Shown here in pieces: positions 4,826 to 9,342 of a DNA stretch of 9,342 bases (position 1 is the first letter of the stretch; each line of letters starts with the position of its first letter). This DNA comes from Actinomycetes bacterium (GTDB taxonomy: Bacteria > Actinomycetota > Coriobacteriia > WRKU01 > WQUG01): assembly GCA_009785855.1 (NCBI GenBank), contig WQUG01000086.1:1-9342 (forward strand). The letters run 5' to 3'. The notes below the pieces were generated by a model. It saw only the letters and a list, made by a program, of their open reading frames with translations. It was not told the DNA's origin and did no database searches. Made by a program: the position numbers and the translations under genes.

Positions 4826-6298
4826 ATGAACGAAGCGAAGCGCGCACAGAAGTATACCGGGGAGCCAGCCCCGTCAGTGGATATCGATCCACCGGCTTCG
4901 GCCTCTCTGGATCCGGTCGATATGTTCTGGGCCGAGGCGCTCACGCTTCTGGAACGACGGGTGCCCGCGTCACGCTTCCGTGGCCTCATCCTCTGTATGT
5001 CTCCTCTGGCAGGCTCCCGCCCCGACCGTCTGATCCTCGGCATCTCCGATGACTTCAGCCGGGGCTTCGCAGAGGCCACCTGCAAGGACATCATCGCAGA
5101 GGTCTTGTCCTCTCTGGTCGGCCGTCCGGTCACTGTCACGATCGTCACCGACGAAAGTCTTGCAGAGAAAGCCCTGCACTCCAGCAAGGAGCGGGGCAAG
5201 AACATCAACGACCTTATCCCCAAGGAACGGCCGGTCGTTGACTCCTCGGATAAGTCGAACTTCGACCCGAAGTATACCTTCGATTCCTTTGTCGTCGGCG
5301 ATCAGAACGCCTTCGCGCGCAACGCGGCCCTGGCGGTCGCTGAAGCCCCTGCGCTGAAATCTGGTTTCAATCCTCTGTTCATCTGGGGTTCCTCCGGCTT
5401 GGGTAAGACCCATCTCCTCCAGGCGATCGGCTCCTATATCCAGGAAGTCTACCCTGAGAAGAAGGTCATCTACACGACGACCGAGGAGTTCATCAACCAG
5501 TACGTGAACGCTTCGACCGGCACCGCCCGCACCCTCGACACTGAGGCCTTCCGCAACCACTATCGCACCACGGACATCCTCCTCATCGACGATGTCCAGC
5601 TTCTCGAGCGCAAGCCTGCCTGTATCGAACAGCTCTACTTCACGATCGACTTCCTCAAGGGCCGCGGCAAGCAGATCGTCATCGCGGCGGACCGTTCTCC
5701 GCTTGAGCTGAAGATGGACGAGCGCTATACCAGTCGTTTCGGCAGTGGTCTGCAGGTCGATATCCAGCCTCCTCAATATGAGACGCGCTATGCCATCATC
5801 ACGAAGTTCCTTGAGTCAGAGAAACTGCCCTTCAACCCTGAGGCGATCGACTACATCGCGGACCGGGCCACGGGCAACATCCGCGAGATGGAGGGAGCGC
5901 TGACCCGCATCATCGCTTTCGCTGAGCTGACCCATAAAGAATATGTGAGCAAAGAGCTGGCGGAGATGGTCGCCAAGGACCTCTTTGGCAACAAGATCGT
6001 CAAGCCGGTCACCATCGCTCAGATCCAGGCTGAGGTCTGTCGCTACTTCTCTATCAACCATATCGACCTTGTCGGCAGTAAACGCAAACATGAGATCGTG
6101 CTTCCCCGTCACATCGCCATGTATCTTTGCCAGGAGCTGACAGATTCTTCTTTCCCTCAGATCGGGCGCGCTTTTGGCGGAAAAGATCACACGACCGTCA
6201 TGCATGCCGTCAATAAGATCAAAAAAGAGATGAGCAGTGATACCGATATCTATCAGCAGGTCCAGCATCTGACCAGTTCTCTTAAGAGCAAGAGCTGA
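4826..6298 (+). CDS. dnaA: Chromosomal replication initiator protein DnaA
   Basis: A 490-residue AAA+ initiator that binds DnaA boxes, melts the origin and loads the replicative helicase. Domain I is at about 30-110 and the linker (II) is short. Domain III carries Walker A GSSGLGKTH (188-196), Walker B LLIDD (252-256), sensor I AADR (287-290), the Arg-finger segment DERYTSRF (298-305) and sensor II in GNIREMEG (350-357). Domain IV (from about 398) has the DnaA signature IGRAFGGKDHTTVMHA (446-461), with Lys where E. coli has Arg in GGRDHTTV. The ATG at 4826 is preferred over the in-frame ATG at 4811 because AGAGGA lies 5 nt before it; the earlier start would add MQRTD. The gene lies between the two DnaA-box clusters, so autoregulation is likely. 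Confidence 0.98.
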   Translation: MNEAKRAQKYTGEPAPSVDIDPPASASLDPVDMFWAEALTLLERRVPASRFRGLILCMSPLAGSRPDRLILGISDDFSRGFAEATCKDIIAEVLSSLVGRPVTVTIVTDESLAEKALHSSKERGKNINDLIPKERPVVDSSDKSNFDPKYTFDSFVVGDQNAFARNAALAVAEAPALKSGFNPLFIWGSSGLGKTHLLQAIGSYIQEVYPEKKVIYTTTEEFINQYVNASTGTARTLDTEAFRNHYRTTDILLIDDVQLLERKPACIEQLYFTIDFLKGRGKQIVIAADRSPLELKMDERYTSRFGSGLQVDIQPPQYETRYAIITKFLESEKLPFNPEAIDYIADRATGNIREMEGALTRIIAFAELTHKEYVSKELAEMVAKDLFGNKIVKPVTIAQIQAEVCRYFSINHIDLVGSKRKHEIVLPRHIAMYLCQELTDSSFPQIGRAFGGKDHTTVMHAVNKIKKEMSSDTDIYQQVQHLTSSLKSKS

Positions 6299-6315
6299 GA
6301 CTCCCTGATCGGACT

Positions 6316-6498
6316 TGTTGAAAAGCGTGTGTATGATATGTTTATAATCAAGTCAGGTAAAGGAAAAGTAACTACTTTCTTCGCTTCTCTCTTCACCGGT
6401 GTTGAAAACGAGGAAAAGATGGTGTTGTTATCAACAACTTCTCCTCAAAGGTATACCACCGCTACACTGGGAAGAAAGAAGTTTTCCACTTCTCCACC
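6316..6498. other. oriC: oriC, second DnaA-box cluster (dnaA-dnaN spacer)
   Basis: The 249-nt spacer between dnaA and dnaN has no gene but holds DnaA-box-like 9-mers. TTATCAACA (6428-6436, one mismatch) sits in the dyad GTTGTTATCAACAAC. TGTTGAAAA occurs twice (6316-6324 and 6400-6408), TTTTCCACT is at 6482-6490 and TTCTCCACC at 6490-6498 (two mismatches each). The spacer is visibly richer in A and T than the flanking genes. With the first cluster upstream of dnaA this gives a bipartite origin layout, as described in Bacillus and Helicobacter. Most boxes are not perfect, so the strength of individual sites is uncertain. Confidence 0.75.
6318..6348 (+). promoter_or_regulatory. Candidate dnaN promoter
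   Basis: A perfect TATAAT (6343-6348) lies 19 nt after TTGAAA (6318-6323, four of six matches to -35). The -35 region overlaps the DnaA-box-like TGTTGAAAA at 6316-6324, so DnaA may compete with polymerase and adjust dnaN-recF expression. The leader to dnaN would be about 190 nt and contain the remaining boxes. Confidence 0.5.
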
Positions 6499-6526
6499 GG
6501 GCTTATTATGATGATTACTATATCTC
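6482..6526. other. Candidate DNA unwinding element with DnaA-trio-like repeat
   Basis: Box TTTTCCACT (6482-6490) is followed by the GC-rich step TCTCCACCGGGC (6491-6502), then TTATTATGATGATTACTA (6503-6520) and further AT-rich bases. Read as triplets on the complementary strand, four of the six (the TTA, TTA, TTA and CTA triplets) fit the DnaA-trio rule 3'-[G/A]A[T/A]-5', while the two TGA triplets do not. The order box, GC-rich step, trios, AT-rich, dnaN is that of the Bacillus subtilis basal unwinding system. Confidence 0.55.
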
Positions 6527-6547
6527 TCTAGAAGTAAAGGGGTAACC

Positions 6548-7642
6548 ATGCAGATCAGCATCGCCAAATCAGAACTCAGCGCTGCCCTGGCACGCGTCAT
6601 CCACGCAACAGCGTCACGTTCTTCCGTGCCCTCTCTTTCCGGGATCCTTATATCCTGCGAAGAGGGGATGATCACCTTCTTCGCATCAGATCTTGAGACC
6701 TCTATCAAGACTCAGGTCGAGGGATTGATAACTGAGCCGGGCACGGTCGCGGTCCCCGGGAGGATATTCTCTGATATCGTTCGTTCCTTACCAGAAAGCG
6801 CCGTCAGTCTTTCTCTTGAGGGTGAGCAGCTGACGATAAGCGCGCAGCAATCATGTTTCACGATCAGGACTCTGAATCCTGATGATTTCGTTCGTTTTCC
6901 TGAAGTCACAGGAAAACAGCAGATCACTCTTCCGTCCGAGACAGTGAGGTCGATGGTCGGGAAGGTCATCAAGGCTGTCAGCAAGGATGAGACCCGCGCT
7001 GTGCTGACCGGCATCTATCTGATCGCAGAAGATGAGGGGATCAAGATGGTCGCGACGGATATATATCGTCTTGCGATCGTGACCCGAAAACTCGAGGATC
7101 CTTTAGAAGAAGTATTTACCGCTCTGATCCCCGGGCGCGCCTTCGAAGAAGTCGTCAAGATGCTCGATGCTGGTGATGTCACGATCTCTCTGTCTCAGAA
7201 CCAGATACTGTTCAGCTTTGGACAGACCCAATTCGTGACCCGCAAGATCGAGGGGAACTATCCCAACTTCGCACAACTCTTACCTAAAGAATGGACGGTC
7301 AAGGCGACCGTCGCTCAAAGCGAGATCTTCGAAGCCGTCAAGCGTGTTGCTCTGCTGGCGGTGACCAACGCCGCGATCAAGTTCAGCATCTCTGTGGAGG
7401 ATCAGGACCTCTCGCTGACCTCACAGTCGCTGGACCTTGGCTCAGCATCAGAGCACGTCATGATCAAGGCAGAAGGTGAAGATCGGGAGATCGCCATCAA
7501 CTACAGCTTCCTGCAGGATGGCTTGTCGGTGATCGAGAGCGAGTTCATCACGATCGAGGTGCAGGATTCCATGAAACCGGGGATCATCCGTGCTCCGGAA
7601 GAGGACTTCCTGTATCTGGTGATGCCGATGCGCATCAACTGA
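6548..7642 (+). CDS. dnaN: DNA polymerase III beta subunit (sliding clamp)
   Basis: A 364-residue clamp protein, made of three similar domains (about 1-120, 125-240 and 245-364), that dimerises into a ring around DNA and tethers the replicative polymerase and repair partners. Recognisable stretches are VPSLSGILI near residue 30, FPEVTG (about 117-122), ATDIYRLAI (the counterpart of the ATDGHRLA motif of the second domain), EGNYPNF, and the C-terminal MPMRIN, equivalent to the MPMRL end that lines the partner-binding cleft. Length is normal. The start ATG has AAAGGGG 5 nt upstream. The gene is 12 nt from recF, so the two are probably co-transcribed. A candidate promoter is at 6318-6348. Confidence 0.97.
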   Translation: MQISIAKSELSAALARVIHATASRSSVPSLSGILISCEEGMITFFASDLETSIKTQVEGLITEPGTVAVPGRIFSDIVRSLPESAVSLSLEGEQLTISAQQSCFTIRTLNPDDFVRFPEVTGKQQITLPSETVRSMVGKVIKAVSKDETRAVLTGIYLIAEDEGIKMVATDIYRLAIVTRKLEDPLEEVFTALIPGRAFEEVVKMLDAGDVTISLSQNQILFSFGQTQFVTRKIEGNYPNFAQLLPKEWTVKATVAQSEIFEAVKRVALLAVTNAAIKFSISVEDQDLSLTSQSLDLGSASEHVMIKAEGEDREIAINYSFLQDGLSVIESEFITIEVQDSMKPGIIRAPEEDFLYLVMPMRIN

Positions 7643-7654
7643 CCTGTTCGCCCG

Positions 7655-8755
7655 GTGTCGTTTCTTGTCGAAAGCCTGCATCTGGAGAGTTTCCGAAGCT
7701 ATCGTCGCGCGCTGATACCCTTCGGACAGAGCCTCACGGTATTGGCCGGTCCCAATGCCAGTGGGAAGACCAACGCGATCGAGGCCCTGCAACTTCTGAC
7801 GCAGGGCGGATCCTTTCGCACGACGAACTGGCGCGACCTTATCCGCTGGGGAGATACTCATGCGCGCGCGACCCTGCTGGCGCGCGATCAGGGCAGGCAG
7901 CGCGAAGTCTGCCTTGACGCTGAAGACGGCAGGCGGCGCTATCGCGTCAACGGAAAGACCTTGCGCAGCAGTGAAGCGATGGGCGGGGTCCTGCCCTGCG
8001 TCCTGTTCACTCCTGCTGATCTGCGACTCGTTCATGAGAGTGCGTCCAGGCGCCGCGACGCGCTCGACGATCTGGGAGCGCAGATCTCGGGGGCCTATCG
8101 CCGGCTGCGCCAGGAGTATCGCAAGATAGTCACGCAGCGCAACCGCCTGCTCAAAGACGAGCACTGGTCGGGCCCGGTGTTCGAGGCCTGGACCGAGCGT
8201 CTGGTCGAGGTCGGGGTGGCGCTGGTCCAGCGTCGCCTGTCGCTCTTCGCCCAGCTGCGGCCCGCGCTCATCGCCTCCTACCGCCGGATCGATCCGGAAT
8301 GTGAACTCGAGGTCGCCTACGTGACGGACTGGGCAGAAGAAGGAAGCAGGGACGCAGAAGCCCTGACGCGCACGCTTGTTGCGGCCACAGAGGCGGATCA
8401 GGCGCGCCACACCACCACGGTCGGCCCGCATCATGACGACCTGCTGTTCACGCTCGCAGGGCAGGCGGCCCGCAGTTTCGCCTCGCAGGGTCAGCAGCGC
8501 AGCATCGCGCTGGCCTGGAAGATCGCCGAGATCGATGTCATCACGACGCTCCGGGGCACGCGCCCCCTGCTTTTGCTCGACGACGTCATGAGCGAGCTCG
8601 ACGAACGCCGCCGAACCGCCTTGACTGAATATGTCGGCACGGCCGCGCAGACCGTCATCACGACGGCTAACGTCGACTACTTCAGACCGGACCTGCTCGA
8701 ACGGGCGACGCTGGTCGATGTCACAGAACTCGCCGAGGGCGTCCAGGATGACTGA
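7655..8755 (+). CDS. recF: DNA replication and repair protein RecF
   Basis: A 366-residue SMC-like ATPase that, with RecO and RecR, loads RecA at single-strand gaps. It shows Walker A GPNASGKTN (32-40), the family segment FTPADLRLVHESASRRRDALD (118-138), VGPHHDDL (256-263), the ABC signature SQGQQRS (277-283) and Walker B LLLLDDVMSELD (305-316). The start is a GTG at 7655, 12 nt after the dnaN stop, giving MSFLVESLHLESFRSY with the usual N-terminal pattern. No clear Shine-Dalgarno precedes it, so translation may be coupled to dnaN. The 3' end overlaps the next gene by 8 nt. Base composition here and in the following gene looks G+C richer than in dnaN. Confidence 0.97.
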   Translation: MSFLVESLHLESFRSYRRALIPFGQSLTVLAGPNASGKTNAIEALQLLTQGGSFRTTNWRDLIRWGDTHARATLLARDQGRQREVCLDAEDGRRRYRVNGKTLRSSEAMGGVLPCVLFTPADLRLVHESASRRRDALDDLGAQISGAYRRLRQEYRKIVTQRNRLLKDEHWSGPVFEAWTERLVEVGVALVQRRLSLFAQLRPALIASYRRIDPECELEVAYVTDWAEEGSRDAEALTRTLVAATEADQARHTTTVGPHHDDLLFTLAGQAARSFASQGQQRSIALAWKIAEIDVITTLRGTRPLLLLDDVMSELDERRRTALTEYVGTAAQTVITTANVDYFRPDLLERATLVDVTELAEGVQDD

Positions 8756-9188
8756 CCACGACGACCTTGAGGACTTCTACGAAGCCGAGGAGCTGGCCCG
8801 GACCGAGAGTCTGTCGCCGAACTATGAGCCAGACGACTTCAGCTTTCGCGAGAACAAGGGCTTTCCCCGCCACCAGCGAGGCAAGCTGCTCGATTTCGAC
8901 CTGAGCCTTGAGCAGCTGCGCAGCCACATCGACCCGAACGGAGACCGTCTGGGCCAGAATGACCGTCTGCGCCAGGCCTGGGAGGCGGTCGCCGGTCCGA
9001 GCGTCGCTGCCCACACGAAGAACCTCTTCCTGCGCGGAGATGAGCTGATCGTCTGGCTGGATTCGAACCTGTTCGCCCAGCAGCTGCCGCTCTTCGCGGA
9101 CGAGTATCTTGCGGGGCTTGCCCGGGAGCTGGGCGCCCGGGTCGTGACTTCGATCAGCTATCGCCTCGACCGGCATCGTCGACGCTGA
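8748..9188 (+). CDS. dciA: DUF721 family protein, DciA-like helicase loader
   Basis: A 146-residue protein. Residues 1-50 are acidic, low in hydrophobic residues and probably flexible. The DUF721 domain follows at about 70-140, with the family pattern LRQAWEAVAGPSVAAHTKNLFLRGDELIVWLDSNLFAQQL and a short basic tail DRHRRR. DciA is the ancestral loader/operator of the replicative helicase DnaB in bacteria without DnaC or DnaI, so a place between recF and (expected) gyrB by the origin fits. Gram-positive members often keep the domain at the C-terminal end, as here. The start ATG at 8748 lies 8 nt inside recF (ATGACTGA), implying coupled translation. The domain is clear; the helicase role in this organism is inferred from the family. 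Confidence 0.85.
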   Translation: MTDHDDLEDFYEAEELARTESLSPNYEPDDFSFRENKGFPRHQRGKLLDFDLSLEQLRSHIDPNGDRLGQNDRLRQAWEAVAGPSVAAHTKNLFLRGDELIVWLDSNLFAQQLPLFADEYLAGLARELGARVVTSISYRLDRHRRR

Positions 9189-9190
9189 GC

Positions 9191-9342
9191 GGGACCAGGG
9201 GGACAGGCACCGGGGGCGACAGGGGGTGGCGACAGGGGGTCAGGGACCGTGTCGCATTTGGATCGCAAATGCGACACGGTCCCTGACCCCCTGTCGCCCC
9301 CGCTGACCCCCTGTCGCCCCCGGTGCCTGTCCCCCTGGTCCC
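9191..9342. repeat. Long near-perfect extragenic inverted repeat (REP/BIME-like), cut by the window end
   Basis: Arms 9191-9260 and 9266-9342 are reverse complements around a 5-nt centre (GATCG). The inner 33 bp (9228-9260 with 9266-9298) and outer 37 bp (9191-9227 with 9306-9342) pair without mismatch. The right arm has seven extra bases (CCCGCTG, 9299-9305). The right arm contains a 20-bp unit repeated in tandem with one difference (9282-9301 and 9302-9321); the left arm has a shortened version. It includes GGGGACAGGCACC and the central dyad GTCGCATTTG/CAAATGCGAC. It starts 2 nt after the dciA stop and has no reading frame of note. It may continue past 9342. It could also act as a transcription end for dnaN-recF-dciA. 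Confidence 0.93.

Noticed and set aside
4970..5776. 268-residue minus-strand open frame antisense to dnaA
   Set aside because: It mirrors the AAA+ region of DnaA; no domain, promoter or ribosome binding site supports it.
6279..6288. Palindrome CTCTTAAGAG at the end of dnaA as terminator
   Set aside because: It has no loop, is AT-rich in the centre, lies before the stop codon and is not followed by a T tract.
6854..6869. Second parS in dnaN (TGTTTCACG...)
   Set aside because: Only the left half matches; the right half (ATCAGGA) does not, so it is a chance half-site in coding sequence.
7448..8434. 328-residue minus-strand open frame antisense to dnaN and recF
   Set aside because: It is a shadow of the strong codon bias of recF: rich in Arg, Asp, Gln and Ala with no recognisable domain, and the plus strand encodes an intact RecF.

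Overview
This window is the chromosomal replication-origin neighbourhood of a bacterium. Two gene groups diverge from an origin spacer at about 4120-4825. On the minus strand, running left from the origin, are rpmH, rnpA, yidD, yidC and jag, then rsmG, parA and the first 15 codons of parB. On the plus strand, running right, are dnaA, dnaN, recF and a DUF721/DciA gene; gyrB is the usual next gene but lies outside the window. The absence of trmE and mnmG between jag and rsmG, and recF followed by a DUF721 gene, fit the actinobacterial arrangement. The short ParA, the DnaA AAA+ sequence (ADRSP...MDERYTSRF) and the G+C-rich extragenic palindrome at the right edge suggest a Coriobacteriia-like lineage. 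That placement is an inference from memory of these families, not a database result.

Left region (1-1662): a partition operon, rsmG-parA-parB, with overlapping start and stop codons. It is headed by a perfect 16-bp parS palindrome squeezed between a TATAAT box and the rsmG GTG start. A hairpin that probably ends the jag transcript sits just upstream, so one 73-nt spacer carries terminator, promoter and centromere site.

Middle-left (1663-4119): the ribosome, RNase P and membrane-insertion operon. A strong sigma70-type promoter (TTGACA-18-TACAAT, minus strand) precedes rpmH. yidD overlaps rnpA by one base, and the jag ribosome binding site overlaps the yidC stop codon.

Origin (4120-4825 and 6299-6547): DnaA-box-like 9-mers occur both upstream of dnaA and in the dnaA-dnaN spacer, which suggests a bipartite oriC. 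The dnaA-dnaN spacer ends in a box, a GC-rich step and a trinucleotide-repeat stretch. This resembles the Bacillus-type basal unwinding system and is the best candidate for the site of first strand opening. The rpmH-dnaA spacer also holds a 15-bp palindrome (CAAGTACTGTACTTG) with a near-copy in the dnaA leader.

Right edge (9189-9342): two bases after the DciA stop begins a very long, nearly perfect inverted repeat. It is made of G5/C5-run units and runs to the window end. It looks like a mobile REP/BIME-type extragenic element and is the least ordinary feature here. I saw no wholly new gene system; the protein-coding genes are all recognisable housekeeping genes.
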